A DNA stretch of 6,765 bases from Planctomycetota bacterium (GTDB lineage Bacteria > Planctomycetota > Planctomycetia > Pirellulales > UBA1268). The notes below the pieces were generated by a model, which did no database searches, had not been told where the DNA came from, and saw only the letters and a list, made by a program, of their open reading frames with translations. The DNA is taken from contig QWPO01000211.1 of the NCBI GenBank assembly GCA_003669255.1, forward strand, positions 1 through 6,765, given 5' to 3'. Shown one piece after another: positions 1 through 5,756 of this stretch (position 1 is the first letter of the stretch; every line of letters starts with the position of its first letter). The position numbers were made by a program, and so were the translations under genes.

Positions 1-46
1 CGATCGTCACGCTCGCCTCGCTCACCCGCTGGATCACCGCTCGCAT
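1..46 (-). CDS. dtd: D-aminoacyl-tRNA deacylase, N-terminal fragment
   Basis: Reading the minus strand from the ATG at 46-44 gives MRAVIQRVSEASVTI, then the gene leaves the window. This is the highly characteristic N-terminus of Dtd (D-Tyr-tRNA deacylase), whose family members begin MRAVxQRVxxASVxV. Dtd is a cytoplasmic homodimeric enzyme that hydrolyses D-amino acids from mischarged tRNAs as a chiral proofreading step. Only 15 codons are visible, so catalytic motifs cannot be checked. It lies 52 bases downstream of the PIN-domain gene on the same strand. There is no Shine-Dalgarno sequence before the ATG; instead a -10-like hexamer TACACT ends 6 bases before it, which suggests its own leaderless promoter. 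The identification rests on a short but distinctive motif. Confidence 0.82.
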   Translation of the reverse strand, partial: MRAVIQRVSEASVTI

Positions 47-52
47 GGAAAA

Positions 53-58
53 AGTGTA
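53..58 (-). promoter_or_regulatory. Candidate -10 box for dtd (possibly leaderless)
   Basis: The minus strand reads TACACT at 58-53, then six bases (TTTTCC), then the dtd ATG. A sigma70-type start normally falls on the seventh base after the -10 box, which here would be the A of the ATG. No good -35 hexamer is visible at 16-18 bases upstream. The call depends mainly on position and on the same geometry upstream of the UPF0175 gene. Confidence 0.3.
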
Positions 59-98
59 GCCGCGCGGTCCGACCCAAAGGTGACTCCGGCGAGGCCGC

Positions 99-584
99 TT
101 ACGCCGAGGCTTCGCCCACTCGCGTGGCAATCCTGTCGATCAAGTCGGGGTGAAACCGGATCCCAGCCCGTACCATGCGTGCAGCAGCGTCCCGAAACGA
201 GGGAAGAAAACCTGCTGCCTTGGCTTTCGCCAACACTCCGAGGCTGCCGACGATCGTGAGACCCAACCGTTCTGCAACCTGCCGCCCGAGCCGCTCATCG
301 ATGATCACAAGGTCGGCCTCGGCTGCCCGAGCAGCTTCGATCGTATCTCGCTCACCGCGATCGAGTTCCAAAAGTGATGGGTGCGCATCCTTGACCTGAG
401 GCGGCTCGACGACTGTGAGCCACTCATAAGACCTCAGGTTCGGCACGACGATCGGGCCACCAGCATCACACTCGTCAATCACCGACGAGGTCACCCGCAC
501 TTCACCAAACACTTTCTGCAGCAGTTCAACGCTGTCGATGCTCGCCAACGCGATCAGCGGACCAGTGTTCGTGAAAACGGTCAC
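99..584 (-). CDS. PIN-domain protein, DUF3368 type (probable toxin of a TA pair)
   Basis: The 161-residue protein starts at GTG 584 and stops with TAA at 99. It has the organisation of DUF3368 PIN-like proteins: an N-terminal NTGPLIAL strand-turn (residues 6-13), acidic E38 in IDE, the LDRGE motif (D75, E78), then DLVIIDERLGRQVAERLGL (residues 91-109, D91 and D96) and a GSLGVLAKAKAAG helix region (113-125). PIN domains are Mg/Mn-dependent ribonucleases, and in VapC-like toxins the target is RNA. The usual first PIN aspartate is Asn6 here; DUF3368 members often have SNTSPL at this place, so this is probably family style rather than inactivation. The gene overlaps its upstream partner by 4 bases (GTGA), typical of translational coupling in TA operons. 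A GGGAG lies about 12 bases upstream of the GTG. Toxicity is inferred from family and context, not shown. Confidence 0.85.
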   Translation of the reverse strand: MTVFTNTGPLIALASIDSVELLQKVFGEVRVTSSVIDECDAGGPIVVPNLRSYEWLTVVEPPQVKDAHPSLLELDRGERDTIEAARAAEADLVIIDERLGRQVAERLGLTIVGSLGVLAKAKAAGFLPSFRDAAARMVRAGIRFHPDLIDRIATRVGEASA

Positions 585-835
585 AGGAGCGATGTCTCCC
601 GAGCAAGGTCTTCGGGGGTGTCGGACAAGAGCGTGGCGCCCGCCTCCATCGCGCGGAGCAGGAACTGCACACGTGGAATTCCCAGCCAGCGTGCTGCCAT
701 TCCTGAAGACAACCGCCCGTCACGAAACAGCCCAATGGCGGTTTGAACTTTCATCAGGTCGCCAAACTCGGACGGCTCCAGGTGGAGGCCGGCAAGAATC
801 TCGGGCAGACACTCGACTTCGACGGTTGTTTTCAT
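581..835 (-). CDS. UPF0175-family small protein (probable antitoxin)
   Basis: The 84-residue protein starts at ATG 835 (MKTTVEVE...). The core LFRDGRLSSGMAARWLGIPRVQFLLRAME matches the UPF0175 pattern of a short helix-turn-helix-like segment (GkLSxGxAAxxxGxxxxxFL). UPF0175 proteins are commonly encoded directly upstream of DUF3368 PIN proteins and are taken to be antitoxins that bind the PIN partner and probably the promoter. Its TGA overlaps the GTG of the PIN gene. A GTG at 856 would add seven residues (MPDYNQC), but that stretch contains a perfect TATAAT box and departs from the usual MKT-like family start, so I prefer 835. The role is inferred from family and gene order. Confidence 0.82.
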   Translation of the reverse strand: MKTTVEVECLPEILAGLHLEPSEFGDLMKVQTAIGLFRDGRLSSGMAARWLGIPRVQFLLRAMEAGATLLSDTPEDLARETSLL

Positions 836-841
836 GCACTG

Positions 842-847
842 ATTATA
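842..847 (-). promoter_or_regulatory. Consensus -10 box TATAAT of the TA operon
   Basis: The minus strand carries a perfect TATAAT at 847-842, followed by exactly six bases (CAGTGC) and then the ATG at 835. If transcription starts at the normal distance, the first transcribed base is the A of the ATG, giving a leaderless mRNA. The -35 match at 17-base spacing (GAGTTT) is poor. A better TTGCCT lies at only 13 bases and is too close. In such GC-rich sequence a perfect TATAAT at this spot is unlikely to be chance. Confidence 0.55.
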
Positions 848-986
848 GTCCGGCACCCTGAGGCAAACTCGCCTGTGCCCGGCGGTGGCGGTTTCCTACC
901 ATTCGCGGCGATCGGCGAGCTGGGGCGGCAACCCCATGGCTGAGGCCTATGGGCTTCCTGATCCGCGCCCGTCATGCGAGCGACTC

Positions 987-1763
987 ATGAGCAAGCAGGC
1001 ACCAACCGTCTCCATCTCGCCGCTCCCCGCCGGCCGCGGCTGCGTGAACGACGTCGCGATCCTCGCGCTTGATATCCCCCTCTTTCCCGTCGATCGACTG
1101 ATGCAGCTCGACACGGTCGCCGCCGCCCGAAACACCGCTGCCGTCCGCATCGGCTGGGCGGCAATCTTCCTCAAGGCCTACGCCCTCGTGGCCCGCGAGA
1201 CGCCGCCCCTTCGTAGCTGGCTCGCGGGCCGGTTCCGCCAGCGGCTGGCCACGAGCTCCGAGAGCGTGGCCTCTCTGGCAATCAACCGCGGCGACGGCGA
1301 CGACGATCGGCTGTTCTTCGCGAGGCTCGCCCGGCCCGAAGCCACACCGCTGCCGCTGCTCCAGAAATCGATCGATTGGTTCGTCACGCAGCCCATCGAG
1401 GAGGCCTTCAAGCGACAGCTCGAACTCGAGGGGGTGCCGGGCTGGCTCCGCCGCACGATTCTCCGCTGGAACATGCGCTCGACGTCGCCCAAGCGGGTCA
1501 CGCGAATCGGGACATTCAGTCTCTCGACCCTCGCCGGCTTCTCTGCCACCAACCGGTTCCATCCCACCATCTGCACCACGAGCCTCTCCTACGGACCGCT
1601 CGACGGCGACGGCCACTGCCTCGTGACCGTGATCGCCGACCACCGTGTGCTCGACGGCGCGGCGGTGGCGAAGGCACTGGCGCGACTGGAGGAGGTGCTC
1701 ACCACCGAAATCGTCGCCGAACTCAGGACGGCTCGCCCCGTCCCTGCCGGAGCCGCCGCCTGA
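987..1763 (+). CDS. Stand-alone 2-oxoacid dehydrogenase E2-like (CAT-fold) acyltransferase
   Basis: The 258-residue protein ends with the C-terminal signature of the E2/chloramphenicol acetyltransferase fold: LVTVIADHRVLDGAAVAKAL, giving the HxxxDG catalytic motif with His at about residue 219. In E2 enzymes this His deprotonates the thiol of CoA or lipoate for acyl transfer. There is no lipoyl domain and no peripheral-subunit-binding domain, and no E1 or E3 gene nearby, so it is not an ordinary pyruvate dehydrogenase component. The middle part (WNMRSTSPKRVTRIGTFSLS, then TICTTSLSYGPLDGDG) resembles the strand leading to the trimer interface in E2 proteins. I recall similar orphan proteins in planctomycetes, with unknown acyl donor and acceptor. 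The ATG at 987 leaves a short lead (SISPLPAGRGCVNDV) before the conserved part. An in-frame ATG at 936 has a G-rich stretch about 10 bases upstream and is a real alternative. The last 41 bases overlap the rarA 3' end on the other strand. Confidence 0.75.
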   Translation: MSKQAPTVSISPLPAGRGCVNDVAILALDIPLFPVDRLMQLDTVAAARNTAAVRIGWAAIFLKAYALVARETPPLRSWLAGRFRQRLATSSESVASLAINRGDGDDDRLFFARLARPEATPLPLLQKSIDWFVTQPIEEAFKRQLELEGVPGWLRRTILRWNMRSTSPKRVTRIGTFSLSTLAGFSATNRFHPTICTTSLSYGPLDGDGHCLVTVIADHRVLDGAAVAKALARLEEVLTTEIVAELRTARPVPAGAAA

Positions 1764-3051
1764 TCTCGGCGAGCCGCTCGGCGAGATCCCGCTCCAGCCC
1801 GCGGTCGCTCGGCTCGTAGTAGTCCTTCTCCACGCCGAGGTAGTCCTGCGCCGCGATCCCGTCGGGGGCGTCGTGGGAATACTCGTAGCCCTGCCCGTGT
1901 CCAAGCCGCTTCGCGCCGGCGTAGTGCTTGTCTTGCAGGTGCCGCGGCACGGGAATCACCGCCTGCTCGCGGACGTCGCTGCGGGCCGCGGCAATCGCCG
2001 TCGTGCAGGCGTTGCTCTTGGGCGCGAGCGCCAGATAGATGACCGCCTGTGCGAGTGTGAGCTGGCACTCCGGCAGGCCGACGAACTCGGTCGCCTGCAT
2101 CGCCGCCACGGCGATCATCAACGCCCGCGGATCGGCATTGCCCACGTCTTCACTGGCCAGGATCACGAGCCGCCGCGAGAGAAACCGCACGTCCTCGCCC
2201 CCCTCGAGCATGCGCGCGAGCCAATAGAGGCCGGCGTCCGCGTCGCTGCCGCGGATGCTCTTAATCAGGGCGCTGGCACAGTCGTAGTGCGTGTCACCCG
2301 AATCGTAGGCCACCACCTTCCGCTGCACGCTCTCACGGGCCAGATCGAGCGTGAACGCGAGTGGCCGCTCGCCGCTCGAAAGCACGCCCACCTCGAGCGC
2401 GCCGAGCGCCCGCCGAGCGTCGCCGTCGGAGGTCTCCACGAGGAACTCTCGCGCCTCGGGCAGAAGCGTGATCTGCTCCCGGCCGAGGCCGTGGTCGCGA
2501 TCGGCCACGGCTCGGTCGAGAATCTCCGCGATGTCGTGCTTCGAGAGGGCTTCGAGTTCGAAGATCCGGCTGCGGCTGACCAGGGCGCTGGTGAGCGCGA
2601 AGAAGGGATTCTGCGTGGTCGCCCCAATCAGCGCGATCACCCCGTTCTCGACGTCGGGAAGGAGCACGTCCTGCTGGGCCTTGTTGAAGCGGTGGATCTC
2701 ATCGATGAACAAACAAGTCTTTTGGCCGTCATCTTCGAGCCGTCGCCGCGCGGCCTCGAGCACCTCGCGAACGTCCTTCACGCCTGATGCGGTCGCGGAG
2801 AGTTCTACAAACCGTCGCTTGGTCTCGTTGGCGATGATCTCGGCGAGCGTCGTCTTCCCCACCCCCGGCGGACCATAGAGGATCACCGACCCGAGTCGGT
2901 CGGCCTCGATCAGCCGCCGCAGGAGTTTTCCCGCTCCAACCACCTGGTCTTGTCCCACGTAGTCGGCCAAGCGTCGCGGCCGCATCCGGGCGGCGAGCGG
3001 CGCGGCCCGGGCGACGTTGGCAGCCCGCGATGCGGCGAAGAGGTCGGGCAT
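1723..3051 (-). CDS. rarA: Replication-associated recombination protein A (AAA+ ATPase)
   Basis: The 442-residue protein is full length for RarA/MgsA (E. coli about 447). In order it shows: the N-terminal PLAARMRPRRLADYVGQ segment (19-35); Walker A GPPGVGKTT (60-68); Walker B LFIDEIHRFNKAQQD (114-128); sensor 1 GATTQNPFF (143-151); arginine-finger region SRSRIFEL (159-166); sensor 2 GDARRAL (210-216); and the tetramerisation part with SALIKSIRGSD, YWLARML and LVILASEDVGNADP, all family hallmarks. RarA is a DNA-dependent ATPase that acts at stalled replication forks and interacts with SSB and the replisome. The ATG at 3051 is preceded by GAGG at 6 bases spacing. The frame stays open far upstream, but that extension is antisense or out-of-frame to osmC and ubiD and is not RarA-like. 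It lies 23 bases downstream of osmC, likely in the same transcript. Its 3' end overlaps the acyltransferase gene by 41 bases. Confidence 0.96.
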   Translation of the reverse strand: MPDLFAASRAANVARAAPLAARMRPRRLADYVGQDQVVGAGKLLRRLIEADRLGSVILYGPPGVGKTTLAEIIANETKRRFVELSATASGVKDVREVLEAARRRLEDDGQKTCLFIDEIHRFNKAQQDVLLPDVENGVIALIGATTQNPFFALTSALVSRSRIFELEALSKHDIAEILDRAVADRDHGLGREQITLLPEAREFLVETSDGDARRALGALEVGVLSSGERPLAFTLDLARESVQRKVVAYDSGDTHYDCASALIKSIRGSDADAGLYWLARMLEGGEDVRFLSRRLVILASEDVGNADPRALMIAVAAMQATEFVGLPECQLTLAQAVIYLALAPKSNACTTAIAAARSDVREQAVIPVPRHLQDKHYAGAKRLGHGQGYEYSHDAPDGIAAQDYLGVEKDYYEPSDRGLERDLAERLAEIRRRLRQGRGEPS

Positions 3052-3074
3052 GAGTGGCCTCGCGACGCGGGCCG

Positions 3075-3485
3075 TCAGCCGGCCCAGACAAACTCGACTG
3101 GCACGTCGATGTCGGGATGCAGGCTCTTGTGCACGGGGCAGGTGTGGGCGGCCTGTTCGAGCGTCGTCCGGTGCGGGTGGTCCGGCGGCAGCGGGATCGT
3201 GATCCGGGTGCGGAGCGACGCGATCCGCCGCGGCGGCTCCTTCGTCATCTCCTTCACGGTCTCGACGGTGGCGCCGGCGAGGTCGATGCCGTGCCGTTCC
3301 GCCACGATCCCCATGATCGTCATCATGCACGCGCCCAGGGCCGTTGCCACCAGGTCGGTCGGCGAAAAGCTCTCCCCCTTGCCGTGGTTGTCGACCGGGG
3401 CGTCGGTGACCAGCGTGGTGCCCGACGGGCCATGGGTGGCGCGGCAGCGGAGGCCGCCTTCGTAGACCGACGCGAGTGTGACCAC
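3075..3485 (-). CDS. OsmC-family thiol peroxidase-like protein
   Basis: The protein has 136 residues from GTG 3485. It shows the OsmC/YhfA pattern: YEGGLRCRATHGPSG near the N-terminus, the FSPTDLVATALGACMMTIMG helix with the first redox cysteine (Cys53), and a late HTCPVHKSL with the second cysteine (Cys116). These two cysteines form the peroxide-reducing pair in OsmC/Ohr proteins, which reduce organic hydroperoxides in the cytoplasm. The RCRATHGPSG and CPVHKSL details fit the general OsmC branch better than Ohr. The GTG at 3485 has AGGAG 10 bases upstream and gives the usual short lead (VVTLASVYEGG). A TTG at 3518 would add 11 residues and is less likely. The gene is followed after 23 bases by rarA. 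It diverges from ubiD across about 115 bases that must hold promoters for both. A TAGGAT on the minus strand (3538-3533) is a weak -10 candidate without a matching -35. Confidence 0.9.
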   Translation of the reverse strand: MVTLASVYEGGLRCRATHGPSGTTLVTDAPVDNHGKGESFSPTDLVATALGACMMTIMGIVAERHGIDLAGATVETVKEMTKEPPRRIASLRTRITIPLPPDHPHRTTLEQAAHTCPVHKSLHPDIDVPVEFVWAG

Positions 3486-3600
3486 GGCGACTGTGCTCCT
3501 GGACCGAGAAAACGGCAAGCAATACGTACCTCATCCTAACGTCCGGCGAGGCTACGATGGTGGCGGCCATTTCCGGCCTTGCGAGGCACCCGCCGCTCCG

Positions 3601-5520
3601 ATGGGATTCCGTTCGCTCCAGGCCTGCGTCGACGCCCTGCGAAACGACCGCCAGGCCACAGGCCCGCTGGCCAGGCGGCAGCTCGTCGTTGTCGATCATC
3701 CCGTCGATCCCCATCTCGAGATTGCCGAGATCCAGCGGCGGCTGTTTCGGGCCGGCGGGCCGGCGGTGCTGTTTTCGAAGCCCCGCGGCAGCGACTTCCC
3801 GGTGCTCGTGAATCTCTACGGCACGCGGCAGCGGATCGAGCAGATCTTCGCCGACACGCTCGACCGCGTCCGGCGGCTCGTGGAACTCAAGCTCGACCCC
3901 ACAGCCGCGCTGCGGAAGCCGGGCCGCTACTGGCGGTCGCCCATCGATGCGATTGCGATGCTGCCGAAGCGGGTCCGTAGTGGTCCGGTGCTCACCCGCT
4001 CGATCCCACTCTCCCGGCTGCCGCAGGTGGTGTCGTGGCCGGGCGACGGCGGCCCGTTCATCACACTGCCGGCCGTCTACAGCGAGCACCCTGACAAACC
4101 GGGCACGAAGCACTCAAACCTCGGCATGTACCGGGTGCAGCTCGCCGGCAATGCCTACGAACACGACCGCGAAGCAGGCCTCCACTACCAGCTCCACCGC
4201 GGCATCGGCGTGCACCACGCAGCCGCTCTCGCGAAAGGCGCACCGCTCAAGGTGGCGATCTTCGTGGGCGGCTCACCGGCCATGGCCGTGTCGGCGGTGA
4301 TGCCGCTTCCCGAGGGCCTCGCCGAACTCACGTTTGCCGGCGCGCTGGCCGGCCATCGCATCCCGATGATTCCCCGTCGCGGCGGACCAGCCATCTACGC
4401 CGACGCCGACTTCGTGATCGAGGGCACGGTGAACCCCGGAGCCACCAAGCCGGAGGGACCGTTCGGCGACCACCTCGGCTACTATGCCAGGCGGCATGAG
4501 TTTCCGCTGCTCCGCGTGGACCACGTCTGGCACCGCGAGGGGGCGATCTGGCCGGTCACCGTGGTCGGCCGGCCGCCGCAGGAAGACACGCTCTTTGGCT
4601 GGCTCGTCCACGAGCTCACCGGCCCCGTGATCCCCACGGTCCTGCCCGGCGTGTCGAGCATCCATGCCGTTGATGCCTCGGGCGTTCATCCGCTGCTGCT
4701 GGCTGTCGGCAGCGAACGCTACCTTCCGTGGAAGCGGTCGGATCGGCCGGCCGAACTGCTCACGCAGGCCTCGGCGATCCTCGGTCAGGGGCAGCTGTCG
4801 CTGGCGAAGTATCTCTTCATCGTCGACGGGACCGAGGCGCCCGGGCTCGATGCCCACGACGTGGAGCCCTTCCTCGCCCACCTTCTCGCCCGCGTCGACT
4901 GGAGCCGCGACTGCCACTTCCACACCGAGACCACGATCGACACGCTCGACTACTCGGGCAGCGGATTCAACTCCGGATCAAAACTGGTCGTCGCGGCGCG
5001 GGGGCCGGCACGTCGCGAACTCACAACCGATCTACCACCGGGGGTGTCGTTGCCCGATGGCTTCGCCAACCCGCGGGTCTGCCTGCCGGGCGTAGTGGCG
5101 GTCGAGGGCCCGCGGATCGAGCCCCGACCGCAGCTCGACGCCCCGAGTGATGCCGCGATCTGGGAATCGGCCCGCAGCAGCCCGTGGTCGGCCGACGTGG
5201 AGCGGCTCTGCCACGCCATCGGCCCCGAGCATCCGCTCCGCCGCTTCCCGCTCATCGTCGTCGTCGATGACGCCGGCTTCGCGGCTGCATCGCTCGCCAA
5301 CTGGCTGTGGCTCACGTTCACGCGGTCGAATCCCGCGGCCAACGTGCACGGCGTCGAGGCCTTCACTCAGCAGAAGCACTGGGGCTGCCGGGGCCCGCTC
5401 GTGATCGACGCCCGGCTCAAGCCGCACCACGCGCCGCCCGTCGAAGAAGATCCCACGGTCACAGCCGCGGTCGATGCACTCTGCGTCCGCGGCGGCCCGC
5501 TCGGTGACCTCGGGCTGTAA
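3601..5520 (+). CDS. UbiD-family prFMN-dependent decarboxylase (long form)
   Basis: The protein has 639 residues, against about 500 for E. coli UbiD. It starts MGFRSLQACVDAL, a standard UbiD beginning, at ATG 3601; the frame is open further upstream, but that part overlaps the osmC promoter side and shows no homology. Metal and prFMN residues can be placed: NLGMYRVQ supplies Asn173 and Arg178, QLHRG His199, LAELTFAG Glu242, and PEGPFGDHLGYY Glu285 and Asp290. Together these give the E-R-E/D catalytic arrangement, with Asp in the last place. The C-terminal segment with KHWGCRGPLVIDARLKP (about 592-608) closes the fold. UbiD enzymes reversibly decarboxylate aromatic or unsaturated acids using prenylated FMN made by UbiX. 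Similar 600-residue forms, often annotated as menaquinone-biosynthesis decarboxylases, occur in Bacteroidetes and Planctomycetes, so a role in menaquinone synthesis is plausible but unproven. No ubiX is in the window. The gene is monocistronic here; its TAA lies inside a hairpin related to the downstream repeats. Confidence 0.92.
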   Translation: MGFRSLQACVDALRNDRQATGPLARRQLVVVDHPVDPHLEIAEIQRRLFRAGGPAVLFSKPRGSDFPVLVNLYGTRQRIEQIFADTLDRVRRLVELKLDPTAALRKPGRYWRSPIDAIAMLPKRVRSGPVLTRSIPLSRLPQVVSWPGDGGPFITLPAVYSEHPDKPGTKHSNLGMYRVQLAGNAYEHDREAGLHYQLHRGIGVHHAAALAKGAPLKVAIFVGGSPAMAVSAVMPLPEGLAELTFAGALAGHRIPMIPRRGGPAIYADADFVIEGTVNPGATKPEGPFGDHLGYYARRHEFPLLRVDHVWHREGAIWPVTVVGRPPQEDTLFGWLVHELTGPVIPTVLPGVSSIHAVDASGVHPLLLAVGSERYLPWKRSDRPAELLTQASAILGQGQLSLAKYLFIVDGTEAPGLDAHDVEPFLAHLLARVDWSRDCHFHTETTIDTLDYSGSGFNSGSKLVVAARGPARRELTTDLPPGVSLPDGFANPRVCLPGVVAVEGPRIEPRPQLDAPSDAAIWESARSSPWSADVERLCHAIGPEHPLRRFPLIVVVDDAGFAAASLANWLWLTFTRSNPAANVHGVEAFTQQKHWGCRGPLVIDARLKPHHAPPVEEDPTVTAAVDALCVRGGPLGDLGL

Positions 5521-5524
5521 GGCC
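5513..5524 (+). repeat. Diverged repeat hairpin spanning the ubiD stop codon
   Basis: GGCT-GTAA-GGCC forms a four-pair stem (one U-G pair in RNA) with a GTAA loop, and TAA of the loop is the ubiD stop. The sequence CTGTAAGGCCGGCGGGC here matches CCGTAAGGCCGCGGGC of the downstream 52-base repeats, except for one substitution and one inserted base. This suggests a decayed copy. Its loop lies 102 bases before the first complete copy's loop, near two repeat periods. Confidence 0.45.
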
Positions 5525-5565
5525 GGCGGGCGTCCTCGCTGGAAGCGGCGGCTTGTGGCGGTGCA

Positions 5566-5587
5566 CCCCACGCCTCACGGCGTTGGG
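5566..5587 (+). repeat. Imperfect hairpin in the ubiD-rplU intergenic region
   Basis: CCC-C-ACGCC, loop TCAC, GGCGT-T-GGG forms eight base pairs with one C/T mismatch. It sits between the diverged hairpin at the ubiD stop and the tandem repeats. There is no T-tract on either side, so it is not a classical intrinsic terminator. It may still slow polymerase or protect the 3' end of ubiD or rplU transcripts. It could also be a separate dispersed palindrome family. Confidence 0.45.
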
Positions 5588-5605
5588 CTTGTACGGCCGC
5601 CAAGA

Positions 5606-5737
5606 AAGCCGACCGGCCGTAAGGCCGCGGGCATCCCCACACGCAGGAGCCAGTTTCAAGCCGACCGGCCGTAAGGCCGCGGGTGTCCCCACACGCAGGG
5701 GCCAGCTTCAAGCCGACCGGCCGTAAGGCCGCGGGCA
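5606..5737 (+). repeat. 52-base tandem repeat, about 2.5 copies, with GTAA-loop hairpins
   Basis: Copies begin at 5606, 5658 and 5710, so the period is exactly 52; the third stops after about 28 bases. Copies 1 and 2 differ at only four positions (CA to TG, A to G, T to C). Each starts AAGCCGA and contains CGGCC-GTAA-GGCCG, a perfect five-pair stem with a GNRA-type loop when read as plus-strand RNA. A CCG/CGG pair extends it past a two-base AC bulge; the stems lie at 5609-5630, 5661-5682 and 5713-5734. The period is not a multiple of three, so the array is not a coding repeat, and 52 bases is close to five helical turns. It occupies the 3'-3' gap between ubiD and rplU, like REP/BIME elements. 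Roles such as transcript 3'-end protection, bidirectional termination or a protein binding site are inference. Confidence 0.85.
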
Positions 5738-5756
5738 AACCACGCTGGGCGCCGCG

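Noticed and set aside
87..106. CGGCG/CGCCG inverted repeat across the PIN stop codon as a terminator
   Set aside because: Only five pairs with a ten-base loop and no T-tract; expected often by chance in this GC content.
885..986. Upstream extension of the acyltransferase from GTG 885
   Set aside because: The extra residues (MAVSYHSRRSASWGGNP) show no family resemblance, and the region must hold promoters for the divergent genes.
1645..2787. A 380-codon plus-strand open frame antisense to rarA
   Set aside because: It lacks recognisable motifs, and the opposite strand encodes a complete, conserved RarA. It is a typical shadow frame in high-GC DNA.
3565..3578. GGCC-N6-GGCC inverted repeat upstream of ubiD as an operator
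   Set aside because: GGCC is self-complementary and very common here, and the dyad does not extend further.
3478..3600. Upstream extension of UbiD from GTG 3478
   Set aside because: It would overlap the start of divergent osmC, and UbiD proteins begin close to the FRSLQACVDAL segment that follows ATG 3601.
1723..4113. A 796-codon open frame on the minus strand
   Set aside because: Only the part from the ATG at 3051 is RarA. The upstream part is out of frame or antisense to osmC and ubiD, is low-complexity Arg/Pro/Gly-rich, and reflects GC-rich third positions.
5566..5734. Classical rho-independent terminators
   Set aside because: The hairpins are GC-rich, but no run of T follows on either strand.
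5606..5737. CRISPR array
   Set aside because: The whole 52-base unit is repeated, including what would be spacers, and no cas gene is near.
5367..5738. Short open frames reading through the 52-base repeats, giving repeated LRPVGLKLAPACG-like peptides
   Set aside because: The period is not divisible by three, so the frame changes with each copy. No start signal or family resemblance supports a protein.
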